52,635 bases of DNA from Candidatus Lokiarchaeota archaeon. Lineage in GTDB: Archaea > Asgardarchaeota > Thorarchaeia > Thorarchaeales > Thorarchaeaceae. Each line of letters begins with the position of its first letter. Within the stretch, counting starts at the first letter, position 1. The stretch spans positions 1 through 52,635 of the forward strand of contig WJIL01000095.1 of NCBI GenBank assembly GCA_014730275.1. Direction: 5' to 3'. This document shows, piece after piece, positions 8,192 to 16,797 of the stretch. The notes under the pieces are model-generated. The model ran no database searches, was not told the origin of the DNA, and saw only the letters and a program-made list of their open reading frames with translations. A program made the translations under genes and the position numbers.

Positions 8192-11016
8192 AACGTTTTG
8201 CTTTCATTTTGGTAGCAAGCTTCCTTATTGCCGGCTTGTTTTTTTCTCCTAGCACCATGGAGGTTGCCGGACCTATCAATCAGGAAACTAGCCCAAACCA
8301 AAATCCAGTAACTCAACCAGAAAATGCAAGAGTTTTACCGGGAGAGGTTCGTGTTGCACTATATAACAGTACCAACTCGACCACGCCAGATTATTCATTT
8401 GGTAGCGTGATTGCAAATTATTCCGCAGTCTACGACCTCTTAGTTGATGCTGGATTTGATGTGACTAGGATAACATCCAGTGATATCGCTAATTATGAGT
8501 TACAGCCATCTGCTTACGATGTGCTGGTTCTTGCTGACAATGTTCCTCGAGAAGATGAGATCAATATCGTGAAAGATTTTTGGCTCGGAGGTGGAGGCGT
8601 ACTGAGCATAGATACTGCGATCACCTATTTGACTTATGAAGGAATTCTCCCAAGAGAAACAGAGGGAACACATGGAAAACCTGATTATTTTGATTATGTC
8701 ATTAACGATATTGATATTGTATACAATAGACATCCCGTAACTCAAGCGCATCAGGTTGGTGATTCACTGACCAAGCAAGATGCAGATTGGGCAATGTACA
8801 ATTGGACAGCCTTACAGGGAACGTCCATAGCTGATGAATTGACACGGCTAACCGTTGACAATGACGATGCTACCTGGGCTTCGGCGGTGGCTTCTGATGC
8901 CTCTGATAGAGGTGGAAGAGTTGTTCAAATCGGTATCCCGTTGGATCCTTATTCAACCGACTATAACGAGATGATAGTTGATGCTGTAGAATGGCTGACA
9001 CCACGCCCTAAGGGGCGAGTCGGTTTTGACTATTCTCACAAGCCTTACTACTCAATAGACCCATGGGACAGCTACTCTGAGTATTCAGGTAGATATGAAG
9101 AGCTAAGGGACGACATCGTTAGCAGGGGCTTTACATTAGACAAACTGCATCCATCGCCTATTGGCAACCTGACAGAGAATCGGCTGGCCTCATTCGATGT
9201 TTTAATAGCCGAGCTTCCAACGCTAAATTATACCGCGGCTGAGGTTAGTGCTGTTCAATCGTGGGTAAGTGCTGGTGGAGGCCTCTACGCAATCGCTGAT
9301 CAATGGGCTGGTAGTTTGATTGACTATAGCCAGAACCAGAACTACCTATTATCGCCATATGATGTCAGTGTCTCCGATGCGGGTATAGGATCCAGCGTCT
9401 CAGTTACAGGACATGGTACGCATCCAACTGTTGAGCTTTCTAGCTCTCTGGAACCCGTTGCGGGCGGCTATGTCAATATTACTGGAAATGCAGAATCCGT
9501 CTGGTGGGAAGAAGGAGATATCTATGCTGGAGCTGATATCCATAATTCGGGACGCATTATGCTCGTTTCAGATATCAACTTCGCCCAGGATTCCTATATA
9601 GATGATGGGAGCAATCGCAGGTTCACATTCAACGTGGTGAATTGGCTATCGGCTGACGATGCCGAGGTGCTGATTCTAACTAACCAAGCATATCCAGAGA
9701 ACATCTTCAGCAGCACGAGCATTCATGCCCTAGAAGCGCCAGTATCACTCGCAGCAAATGAGCTTGGAATGCCCTACATGGTTTACCAAGACGTGGCCTA
9801 TTTCAATCGATCACTCTACCAGCATTCGTGGGAATTGGTTGTTATTGATGCACCATGGGGTTTCAACTCAGACTATCTTGACGATTTTGAGTGGTATGTA
9901 GATAATGGAAATAGGCTCATCATGAACTGGTATCATATGACATCTACCCCGGTTCACAGCCTCTATCCCAAACTAGGATTCAAATACTCGGGAGACTTGT
10001 CGAACCCAACCTCAGTATATCCATGGGACTATACTCATCCCGTATTCAACAGGCCGTTGGATTACGGAGCAGGACATTACAGTGGTCCTTTAGACTATGG
10101 AAGTACTGGCGATGTACTAGAGGTTTATGACAATGCTACAGCTTTGGCTGGAATAAGTGCTCCTGAGAACGGGAAGGCAACATTGGTTCTTAGAAATGAC
10201 GGTAAGACCCTGTACAATTCCTACATCACAAATCAGTACACTGATGATATCGATGATTCCACATATGAGGATCGATTCGAGGTCTGGTTGAATGAGTTGG
10301 CCCTGATGTACAGGCCCTTTGTCGATGAGCCTTCGGACATTGTCATGGAATTGGGCACGACAGGTCAAGACGTTGCATGGAACCCATCCAGCTACAAACC
10401 AGATAGCTACGCAATAGAAGAAGATAGTGTGACTGTTGACAGCGGTTCATGGGGTGGTGGTTCAATCTCATACTCGCTCGATGGCTACGATGTGGGGACA
10501 TATGTCTTCACTTTGGAGCTGAAAGATGCTTATGGTGAAACCACCTCGGACACTGTTGAAGTAGTGGTAGAAGATACCATATCACCATCGCTTAGTTCAC
10601 CCTCAGACGTGCAATACACAGAGGGAGAATCTGGTAATTTTGTCAATTGGACTGCTACTGACCTCAACCCAGGCACATGGGAGCTCTTCGTCAACGGTAG
10701 CTCTGATGACACAGGCGTTTGGACCAGTGGAAGTGAGATTTGGATGAGTGTAGATGGATTTGATGCGGGTTTCTACAATCTCGAATTGGTAGTTGAGGAT
10801 GGAAGCGGCAACTCTGCAAGTGATACCATTACCGTGACGGTTGTCGAGGACACCACCACGACGACAACTACCACAACTACCACCACTGAGCCTACGACGA
10901 CCACAACGCCTCCACCCACTTCTGGACCAGCTGGATTGTCAATGCCTATTCTACTTGCTTTGATTGGTATGGCAGGTGTAATTGTTGTCCTCTTGGTAGT
11001 GATAGCAAAGAAGTAA
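8188..11016 (+). CDS. Tandem surface protein, paralog 4
   Basis: The ATG at 8188 begins a signal peptide (MKRFAFILVASFLIAGLFFS). The 942 residues repeat the architecture of paralogs 2 and 3: an N-terminal alpha/beta domain (RVALYNSTNSTTPDYSFG), a second (GRVGFDYSHKPYYSIDPWD), a third (ADDAEVLILTNQAYPEN), two Ig-like domains, a Thr-rich linker with a Pro-rich end, a transmembrane helix and a KK tail. It closes the array and has its own terminator. The Ig-like segments resemble surface-adhesin modules, but no catalytic or binding site can be named. Confidence 0.85.
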   Translation: MKRFAFILVASFLIAGLFFSPSTMEVAGPINQETSPNQNPVTQPENARVLPGEVRVALYNSTNSTTPDYSFGSVIANYSAVYDLLVDAGFDVTRITSSDIANYELQPSAYDVLVLADNVPREDEINIVKDFWLGGGGVLSIDTAITYLTYEGILPRETEGTHGKPDYFDYVINDIDIVYNRHPVTQAHQVGDSLTKQDADWAMYNWTALQGTSIADELTRLTVDNDDATWASAVASDASDRGGRVVQIGIPLDPYSTDYNEMIVDAVEWLTPRPKGRVGFDYSHKPYYSIDPWDSYSEYSGRYEELRDDIVSRGFTLDKLHPSPIGNLTENRLASFDVLIAELPTLNYTAAEVSAVQSWVSAGGGLYAIADQWAGSLIDYSQNQNYLLSPYDVSVSDAGIGSSVSVTGHGTHPTVELSSSLEPVAGGYVNITGNAESVWWEEGDIYAGADIHNSGRIMLVSDINFAQDSYIDDGSNRRFTFNVVNWLSADDAEVLILTNQAYPENIFSSTSIHALEAPVSLAANELGMPYMVYQDVAYFNRSLYQHSWELVVIDAPWGFNSDYLDDFEWYVDNGNRLIMNWYHMTSTPVHSLYPKLGFKYSGDLSNPTSVYPWDYTHPVFNRPLDYGAGHYSGPLDYGSTGDVLEVYDNATALAGISAPENGKATLVLRNDGKTLYNSYITNQYTDDIDDSTYEDRFEVWLNELALMYRPFVDEPSDIVMELGTTGQDVAWNPSSYKPDSYAIEEDSVTVDSGSWGGGSISYSLDGYDVGTYVFTLELKDAYGETTSDTVEVVVEDTISPSLSSPSDVQYTEGESGNFVNWTATDLNPGTWELFVNGSSDDTGVWTSGSEIWMSVDGFDAGFYNLELVVEDGSGNSASDTITVTVVEDTTTTTTTTTTTTEPTTTTTPPPTSGPAGLSMPILLALIGMAGVIVVLLVVIAKK

Positions 11017-11028
11017 AGCACAATGTAT

Positions 11029-11072
11029 GAAGCGTTGGTTCGCCGGCGCTTCTTTTTCTTTATTTTTTTTTT
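11029..11072 (+). terminator. Hairpin plus long T-tract after surface-protein paralog 4
   Basis: A 10-bp stem with two G-T pairs (GAAGCGTTGG with CCGGCGCTTC) and a TTCG loop is followed by T runs up to ten long. It is the strongest terminator of the series. Confidence 0.85.
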
Positions 11073-11159
11073 GGAGGTTTTGGATCTCAGACCAAATCCT
11101 CAAGTATATCATGCGTTCCAAGCTTCAAATGAGGTATAGCTGAAAAATGATATGGGGAG

Positions 11160-11197
11160 AAAAACAAGAATGAGGGTCTGGGAGTGCTACCCAGACC
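11160..11197 (-). terminator. Hairpin plus T-tract after the 186-residue helical-protein gene
   Basis: Read on the minus strand, a perfect 8-bp stem (GGTCTGGG with CCCAGACC) with a 7-base loop is followed by a T-rich stretch ending in TTGTTTTT. It starts 11 bases past the stop codon of the minus-strand gene at 11208. Confidence 0.75.
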
Positions 11198-11207
11198 GAG
11201 ATTGAAA

Positions 11208-11768
11208 CTAATCCTGGTAACCTTTCATGAATCCTTCTCGCTGGTTCCATTTCTCCTCGAGGCGCTGCATGATCTGCCACATTCTGTGCGTGTATTTCCA
11301 CGCCTCGTCGAACTTGCCTTGATTCATATCGTCCATGAACTGTTCAGCAACATCATTGATCGCTCCGATGTCTTTGATGATGGTGGCATCAAACTCGTAG
11401 AGTCGATCAAGTTCGCTTTCGTCGATCTTCTCCTTCGAGCCCCACGCTGCATAACCATAGTCTGCATATCGTATCGAAGACTCGATTTTGTCACAGAGCG
11501 CAAGCATCCTGTCGAACGTCTCCCATGTCTTGCTGAGGTCATAATCTACAGCCATCATTTGCAGCTTCTCAAGGTCTTGCTCAACGAGCCGAAGCTGGTC
11601 AGCGAGAAACTCTCTTAGAACCTTGTCCGCTTGGCGACGCTCTTCTTTCTCTTGGTATCCGTGCCAGCCAGGAATATAGTGCGTTATCTTGCCTACAATA
11701 CCGCCTTTGATATCTTTGGCAGCTTTTTCCCGAATACGCTTTGCTATTGGGTCGTCTGATCCGCCCAT
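11208..11768 (-). CDS. Conserved-looking helical protein of unknown function
   Basis: The 186 residues are almost entirely alpha-helical and charged, with no signal peptide or membrane segment. A basic N-terminal stretch with a short Gly/Pro section (KITHYIPGWHGYQEKEERR) is followed by several heptad-like helices (residues 55-180) rich in Glu, Lys and Leu, and the C-terminus is aromatic. I do not recognise the family. The gene stands alone: a terminator follows it, and a nested inverted-repeat region (11831-11891) lies about 60 bases before its ATG. A cytosolic, coiled-coil or helical-bundle protein is all that can be inferred. Confidence 0.75.
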   Translation of the reverse strand: MGGSDDPIAKRIREKAAKDIKGGIVGKITHYIPGWHGYQEKEERRQADKVLREFLADQLRLVEQDLEKLQMMAVDYDLSKTWETFDRMLALCDKIESSIRYADYGYAAWGSKEKIDESELDRLYEFDATIIKDIGAINDVAEQFMDDMNQGKFDEAWKYTHRMWQIMQRLEEKWNQREGFMKGYQD

Positions 11769-11830
11769 GCTAGATTATCTCCTATTTTTGATAGGCCTCG
11801 TTGTTTAACCTCCGAGGCTACGTTGAACTG

Positions 11831-11891
11831 CTACTGCCACTATCTACTTAAAAACTCAATGTAGATAGCTCTTGTTTGCCGGTGGCAGTAG
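11831..11891 (-). repeat. Nested perfect inverted repeats upstream of the helical-protein gene
   Basis: An outer pair, CTACTGCCAC (11831-11840) and GTGGCAGTAG (11882-11891), encloses an inner pair, CTATCTAC (11840-11847) and GTAGATAG (11861-11868). Both are perfect. On the minus strand this would form an extended hairpin with a 13-base asymmetric bulge in the leader or promoter of the gene starting at 11768. The inner loop holds TTTTTAAG on that strand, a possible TATA element. It could be an operator, a structured leader or a small RNA. Confidence 0.55.
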
Positions 11892-11912
11892 GCTACTATG
11901 TTCTGTGATTGA

Positions 11913-13112
11913 TTACCATAGTTGGTATTTTCTCTTAACGAATCCCTTCCAGACATCTGGCAGTTTTGCAATCACATCTTGTGAGATGCTTTCGACAGAG
12001 CTTTCAACATTGCTGAGGTCACAGTCTCCATAGAGTTCTATATTGACTGCACTTGGCTCCGTGATTGGAGCACCAATCTGGCTTACCAGGTAGCAATAGA
12101 CCTGTGAAAGGTCGGGATGCTCTTCTACAACTGTTTCGACAATTTCTCTTGCTGCAACGTTGTATGTCTTCCCAACGTGTGATACTGGGTTCTTTCCTGC
12201 CGCAGCTTCGAGAGTCATTGGCCTATATGGTGTAATTAACCCATTAGCCCTGTTTCCTCTTCCAACTTGTCCATCGTCACCATGTTCTGCAGACGTACCG
12301 GTCACTGTGAGGTAGTACGTATCCTCTTCTGGCTGGTCTGCTGTGTTGACGTGAACTTCGACTTCGTGATCTGTGGTTTTTGCTGCCAGATCCAGAAGCA
12401 TGTTCTTGATACCGTCCATCACATTTTCATACTCATCGGCATCCTTTGTTTCCGTGGAGATAATGGCAGCGGCAATTTGCAGGTGAATATGATCTTCCAC
12501 CCTTGTTCCCATGACTTTGATGTCCTCGCCTATTTGTGGCCATTTCTCCTTTGTCTTTGGATCATTGAGCAGTCTTTCTGATTCTAGAACCAGCTCTTCT
12601 GTGTCAGAAAGGGGAGCATATGCAACACCAAAACTTGTGTCGTTTGCCCTTGGAATGTCCCGCCCAACATCGAAGTTTCCAACAAGGTCGGTGCTCCCAG
12701 CACGAATCTTGTAATCAATAATCACATCTGCATTTACATCAAGATGAGGAAGATCGTCTGTAAGCCACTCCCTCGTATGTTGGACCGAGAACTTGCCAAC
12801 AGGAACCTGACGCTCATAGTCCTTGTTTACTACGTCTACCGCTCTACCGCTGAGGAGTATATAGATTGGTTCAATAACATCTCCTCCGCCAAAAACAGTA
12901 TTCGATTGACCACCGACAAGGAGAACCTTATCGACATTGTGGTGCTGCACTCTTCCGAATGTGTCTAAGTAATACTGACTAAGCTTAACTGACAATTCCT
13001 CTGCGGCCTTGTCACATAACGTATCAGGGTGTCCTTTTCCTTTCCTTTCAACTATTTCGACTTGCCGTTGCGAAACGGGCTCTCCCGCGCCGCGAGTTAC
13101 TCTAATATTCAA
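11913..13112 (-). CDS. mat: S-adenosylmethionine synthetase, archaeal type
   Basis: It makes S-adenosylmethionine from methionine and ATP in the cytosol. The 399 residues match the length of the archaeal Mat family (COG1812), which is only distantly related to bacterial MetK. Visible hallmarks are [19 protein letters not shown] near the N-terminus, [12 protein letters not shown], and the Gly-rich segment [16 protein letters not shown] with [18 protein letters not shown]. The start is TTG at 13112 behind a GGTGA site. It is divergent from the HTH-CBS gene at 13238 with about 125 bases between them. A gap of roughly 145 bases with inverted repeats separates it from the downstream gene, so it is likely monocistronic. 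Confidence 0.95.
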   Translation of the reverse strand: MNIRVTRGAGEPVSQRQVEIVERKGKGHPDTLCDKAAEELSVKLSQYYLDTFGRVQHHNVDKVLLVGGQSNTVFGGGDVIEPIYILLSGRAVDVVNKDYERQVPVGKFSVQHTREWLTDDLPHLDVNADVIIDYKIRAGSTDLVGNFDVGRDIPRANDTSFGVAYAPLSDTEELVLESERLLNDPKTKEKWPQIGEDIKVMGTRVEDHIHLQIAAAIISTETKDADEYENVMDGIKNMLLDLAAKTTDHEVEVHVNTADQPEEDTYYLTVTGTSAEHGDDGQVGRGNRANGLITPYRPMTLEAAAGKNPVSHVGKTYNVAAREIVETVVEEHPDLSQVYCYLVSQIGAPITEPSAVNIELYGDCDLSNVESSVESISQDVIAKLPDVWKGFVKRKYQLW

Positions 13113-13196
13113 CTCTTCATCACCCTATTAGTCCACTTTCACGTTTGGACAGCTTCATAAGGCTTTGCATATCTAATTCGCATAGGTAATACCAGC

Positions 13197-13212
13197 AGTA
13201 ATATTAATTACT
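13197..13212 (+). promoter_or_regulatory. Inverted repeat and TATA-like sequence before the HTH-CBS gene
   Basis: AGTAAT-ATTA-ATTACT is a perfect 6-bp inverted repeat overlapping an AT-rich TATA-like stretch, 26 bases before the ATG at 13238. Given the HTH domain of that gene, an autoregulatory operator is plausible but only inferred. Confidence 0.35.
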
Positions 13213-13237
13213 GAGAAGAATATGGCAGCTGAATCAT

Positions 13238-13774
13238 ATGTTGTACGATGCTGATGATTTACACAGGTTGCGGAAAGAAGCAGGCCTGACACAAGAAGAT
13301 CTTGCAGAGGATGTCGGTGTGTCTCAATCGTATATTGCACGCATAGAGAATAAATCGTTGGATCCCAAGCTCAGCATAGTAAACAGGATTGTTAAGACGC
13401 TGAAACGCATACGAAGTCAAAGCTGTTCCGAAATCATGAGTAGAAACCCCGTTTCCGTAAAAGCTCGAGATTCTGTGTCTGTCGCAATTCAACTCATGCG
13501 AGAACGGGGATTCAGCCAGCTTCCAGTACTGAAGGGCACAAATACTATTGGCCTAATTACTGAACGTGACGTTATTAGAAATCTTGGTCATAATTTGGAT
13601 GAATTATCGGTTGAGAGTGTTATAAGCTCTGGTGGTGTTCCGATGTTCGATGAAGAGACACCAGTTGACGCCATCATGCCGCTTTTTGACAGATATCAAG
13701 CAGTAGTTGTGCAGAAGATGGGTAGAATCACTGGCATTATAACCCGATCAGACCTTCTGCACCTCAATCGGTAG
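13238..13774 (+). CDS. HTH-CBS transcriptional regulator
   Basis: The 178-residue protein has an XRE/Cro-type helix-turn-helix at about residues 5-58 (LRKEAGLTQEDLAEDVGVSQ, then SYIARIENKSLDPKLS). Two CBS domains follow (about 64-118, with RDSVSVAIQLMRERGFSQLP, and 125-178, ending GRITGIITRSDLLHL). CBS pairs usually bind adenosyl ligands, including ATP, AMP and S-adenosylmethionine. Divergent placement beside AdoMet synthetase makes the latter an attractive but untested ligand. The HTH-CBS arrangement is common in archaea. Confidence 0.9.
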   Translation: MLYDADDLHRLRKEAGLTQEDLAEDVGVSQSYIARIENKSLDPKLSIVNRIVKTLKRIRSQSCSEIMSRNPVSVKARDSVSVAIQLMRERGFSQLPVLKGTNTIGLITERDVIRNLGHNLDELSVESVISSGGVPMFDEETPVDAIMPLFDRYQAVVVQKMGRITGIITRSDLLHLNR

Positions 13775-13811
13775 TATTTTGAGTCCAAAGATGCGCAATG
13801 CAAACGTAGAA

Positions 13812-13822
13812 TATATTATAAA
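13812..13822 (+). promoter_or_regulatory. TATA box for the helical-protein gene at 13858
   Basis: The sequence TATATTATAAA lies about 36-46 bases before the TTG start. That fits transcription starting near 13845, just at a GGAG ribosome site (13844-13847). Confidence 0.5.
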
Positions 13823-13857
13823 CCAATAATCAAGAACTAACATGGAGTAGAACAAGT

Positions 13858-14520
13858 TTGGCACGAGAAATGGAGGTACTCGAGGATTTACGTGAGGGCA
13901 TTGATACGTTCGTCGAACGCTGGCAGAAAATCCAACGTTCGTCAGTGAAATCGGTCCAAGCCGTGACCAACACTCTTGTGCAACTTGAGCACCTTGACGG
14001 CCCTCTTGGGAAACTGGAAGGATTCCAGGACATCCGCAAAAAGGCCAAGGGAAAACTCCTGGTCAATCTCTATGATAAACTTGTGCCAGCCTTGGAGAAG
14101 TCTATTAAGCAGTTTACACGATTGATGCAGATGTTTGAAGACTTACGCCAGAAAGTCTCAACAATTCAAACATTCAGTGAGTCGCTGCGTGGGAGCATCG
14201 AGGAGTCTCCCCAGCTGGAAGATCTGGTTGGGTTCTTGGATTTGATTATTCTGAGCATCCAAGACATCCTATCCATGTATGAATCTGAATTCCTTGTTAA
14301 GCTGACAATTTTCAAAGACCTTGAGGAATCATCTCTCGAAGTTGCGGTTGTAAGCAACTATCTAACAATCTGGCTTGCTCAACCAAACATCGAAAAACAA
14401 GCTTTGGAGAAGCAGTTAGAGGATTTGGATGAACACTTTGAACTCCTGCGAGACGTATTCGAAGGAAAGACAGGTATCCAGATTCCTGATGTATACAGGC
14501 AGACATCCACTCGATTCTGA
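13858..14520 (+). CDS. Helical protein of unknown function
   Basis: The TTG start at 13858 is preferred because GGAG lies ten bases upstream; an ATG four codons later (13870) is the alternative. The 220 residues are predicted to be nearly all helical, with long amphipathic segments (for example VQAVTNTLVQLEHLDGPLGK and FTRLMQMFEDLRQKVSTIQT) and no membrane segment or Cys motif. I do not recognise the family. It is convergent with the antiporter gene, with only 7 bases between the stops. A near-palindromic GGCGGT...ACCGCC at 14532-14561 lies inside the neighbour's 3' end and may help separate the transcripts. Confidence 0.7.
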   Translation: MAREMEVLEDLREGIDTFVERWQKIQRSSVKSVQAVTNTLVQLEHLDGPLGKLEGFQDIRKKAKGKLLVNLYDKLVPALEKSIKQFTRLMQMFEDLRQKVSTIQTFSESLRGSIEESPQLEDLVGFLDLIILSIQDILSMYESEFLVKLTIFKDLEESSLEVAVVSNYLTIWLAQPNIEKQALEKQLEDLDEHFELLRDVFEGKTGIQIPDVYRQTSTRF

Positions 14521-14527
14521 AGGCTTA

Positions 14528-16162
14528 CTAGGCGGTTGGAGAAATATCTTCCAGACCGCCCCGTTCTTCCTCAGCTAGGTCTCTCATACACTTGAGTTCA
14601 TCGATCTCCTCTTCAAGAGATTCCTTCTTCTCTGCGTAAAGGGCTTCATTCAGGTTGCCCTTTTCAAATTGGTTCTCATAATGTTCGAGTTTTCGCTGAC
14701 ATAGGTTTTCTCGCATTCGTAGCTCATTCAGCCTAGCTTCTCTTTCAGCCACCAATCTTCGCAGCTCATCTTCGATCGTGTAGATTTCTTCTTCCAGTTC
14801 CGCTTTCAGGCGGTTGTAAAGCTCACTATCAATATTGCCTTCTGTGTATTCATCAACTAGATGCAACAAAGCTTGTCTTGTGGCATCTCGTTCAGCTACT
14901 AGTTCCTCAAACGCATCTCTATCTTCAGTAACTCCTAGGGTTTCTGCCAGAAATGGCGTCGTTAGGCCTTGTAAGATGAGACTCACCATGAGTGCAACAA
15001 ATATGAGCGACGTTATAGTTTGGCCGAGGGTACGGTACTCCGGCACACCATATACATCAGCGGCATTGTTGAGAATGGAAACCGCAATAGCACTCAAAGC
15101 AGCACTGGCTACCCCCTTGACTCCTGCCCAGCTCACGAAAACTCTTTCTTCAATGCTCATTTTTCTATCATGTGCGGTCATCAGGAAGACCGTAGCGGGA
15201 CGAGCCACGAAGATAACGAGAGCAGCTATAGCAAGACCAAGCATGATAATGTTTGGGTTGGCAAGGATAAACTGGAGGTCAACTTGGTAGCCAAGCAATA
15301 TGAACACAATGACTTCAAGTCCAAAGGATACCCTGTTTGTAGTGCTGCGCATTGTTTGCTGTGGAAGGGCTCGTAGGCCCATTCTTCTGGAGTTGGCCAA
15401 GAATATTCCCGCGAACACAGCCGCAAGGGCTCCCGGATGAAATCCAAAGACCGTTAAGGTTTCACCCAATCCATAAGCGAGGAAGGGCGTTGTGGCAGTT
15501 AGGATTGAGATATTCGTTTCGCCTGTTCGCAGAATTAGTTTGCCGATAACATATGCTACAATGAGGCCAATCAGGAATCCGGCAACCATGCTGGCAATGA
15601 ACTGAAAGGCTACGACAAACCACGGCTGGGCCAGTTCAACTACTACGAGTGGTTCGAATACTGTGATTACGAGTATAGCGGCTGTGGCATCATTGAATAC
15701 TGCTTCGCCTTCGAGGATGGAAAAGAGCTTTCGCTTGACCGGGACCCCTCCCGTTTCAAGAACCGAGAAGAGGGCAGCTGGGTCAGTAGGAGATAGAATA
15801 GCTCCGATCAGGAATGCAGCCAGTGTAAGTGTTGGGAAAACTAGAAGTGCAGTAGTTCCTGCTATCAGTGAAGTCGCCATTACTCCCACGGTAGCAAGCA
15901 GGGCAACATTGACAATAGAGAGCCTTAGTTCTTTGAGATTCATGGTGAGGCCGGCATAGAAAATAACCGTTGCCAATGTTATCTGGGCAATGAAATCCAA
16001 GCCGATGATGTCTAGAAACCCTTCAGTTGGTATGGTCTGCCGAAGGATGATTCCACCTATAATCAATGGAATCGGATATGGGAGCCTATACTCTTCGGCT
16101 ACTTTTGCCAAAGAAGCTCCTACGATAATTACTGCAGCGATCAGATACAGGTCGATCGCCAC
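14528..16162 (-). CDS. NhaP-type Na+(K+)/H+ antiporter (CPA1) with cytosolic coiled-coil tail
   Basis: This integral membrane protein probably exchanges protons for monovalent cations. About 400 residues form roughly 12 hydrophobic segments. CPA1 landmarks are GAILSPTDPAALFSVLETGG and EGEAVFNDATAAILV, which carry the Asp of the ion-binding region. The last 130 residues or so are charged and coiled-coil-like (QALLHLVDEYTEGNIDSELY onward), longer than in minimal NhaP proteins and possibly regulatory. The start is GTG at 16162, with GAGGTGA overlapping the stop of the PhoU-like gene, so translation is coupled. It is the last gene of a three-gene operon. Confidence 0.9.
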   Translation of the reverse strand: MAIDLYLIAAVIIVGASLAKVAEEYRLPYPIPLIIGGIILRQTIPTEGFLDIIGLDFIAQITLATVIFYAGLTMNLKELRLSIVNVALLATVGVMATSLIAGTTALLVFPTLTLAAFLIGAILSPTDPAALFSVLETGGVPVKRKLFSILEGEAVFNDATAAILVITVFEPLVVVELAQPWFVVAFQFIASMVAGFLIGLIVAYVIGKLILRTGETNISILTATTPFLAYGLGETLTVFGFHPGALAAVFAGIFLANSRRMGLRALPQQTMRSTTNRVSFGLEVIVFILLGYQVDLQFILANPNIIMLGLAIAALVIFVARPATVFLMTAHDRKMSIEERVFVSWAGVKGVASAALSAIAVSILNNAADVYGVPEYRTLGQTITSLIFVALMVSLILQGLTTPFLAETLGVTEDRDAFEELVAERDATRQALLHLVDEYTEGNIDSELYNRLKAELEEEIYTIEDELRRLVAEREARLNELRMRENLCQRKLEHYENQFEKGNLNEALYAEKKESLEEEIDELKCMRDLAEEERGGLEDISPTA

Positions 16163-16173
16163 TTCTATTCACC

Positions 16174-16797
16174 TCACATTTCATTGATAGACTCGGCACA
16201 GGCCTTCAGATAGTCCGTGATATGCTCCAGTTCTCTAACGACTTTTCGCATGATGTAGCACACGAAGCCGGCATCCCCATTCGTTACCACGGAAATCTGC
16301 CGGCTGATAATTATATTCTCTTCATCTACCGCACGTTCTATTTTGGCAATCTGTTCAGTTCCTTCTTCTATGCTGCTAGGGTTCTCCGGGTAGTCTACCA
16401 ACATCCTATGAAATACATCAATCGCTTCTCCAACTTTGTCGGAAATGGCAGAGAGTGAATCCATGTAGAGTTCTTCAAATGGTTGTTCATAGACACTATC
16501 GATTAGTATCACAATACGCTGAAATGAGCACTGGATGTTTGACATACTGGATATACTAACATGTGCATCTAGCCCAACCTCATTTGCCGGCAAGTCTGCT
16601 GCAAATCCGTAGAGCCCCATCATTTTTCTTAGCATCTTGATGAGCTCTTTCTTTCGTTCTTGCCACTCTTCAACCTCTCCTCCTTCGGGAGAGATGCAAA
16701 GCTGGGTGTGCAAAACTGTTGTTATCTCTTTCAGGAGTTCCGCGTGTTTCGTGAACGCCTTGACTATGCCTTTTTTGTCAAGATTATTCTTTTCCAC
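16174..16797 (-). CDS. PhoU-like helical regulator
   Basis: The 207 residues form an all-helical protein of PhoU/DUF47 character. The C-terminal segment VVRELEHITDYLKACAESI resembles the PhoU helix with an E/D-x-x-x-D metal-binding pattern. The start is GTG at 16797; the gene overlaps the upstream amphi-Trp-like gene by 14 bases and ends 11 bases before the antiporter start. PhoU domains control phosphate or cation transporters in several systems, so a role in regulating the neighbouring antiporter is a reasonable inference. The family assignment rests on pattern and fold only. Confidence 0.6.
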   Translation of the reverse strand: MEKNNLDKKGIVKAFTKHAELLKEITTVLHTQLCISPEGGEVEEWQERKKELIKMLRKMMGLYGFAADLPANEVGLDAHVSISSMSNIQCSFQRIVILIDSVYEQPFEELYMDSLSAISDKVGEAIDVFHRMLVDYPENPSSIEEGTEQIAKIERAVDEENIIISRQISVVTNGDAGFVCYIMRKVVRELEHITDYLKACAESINEM

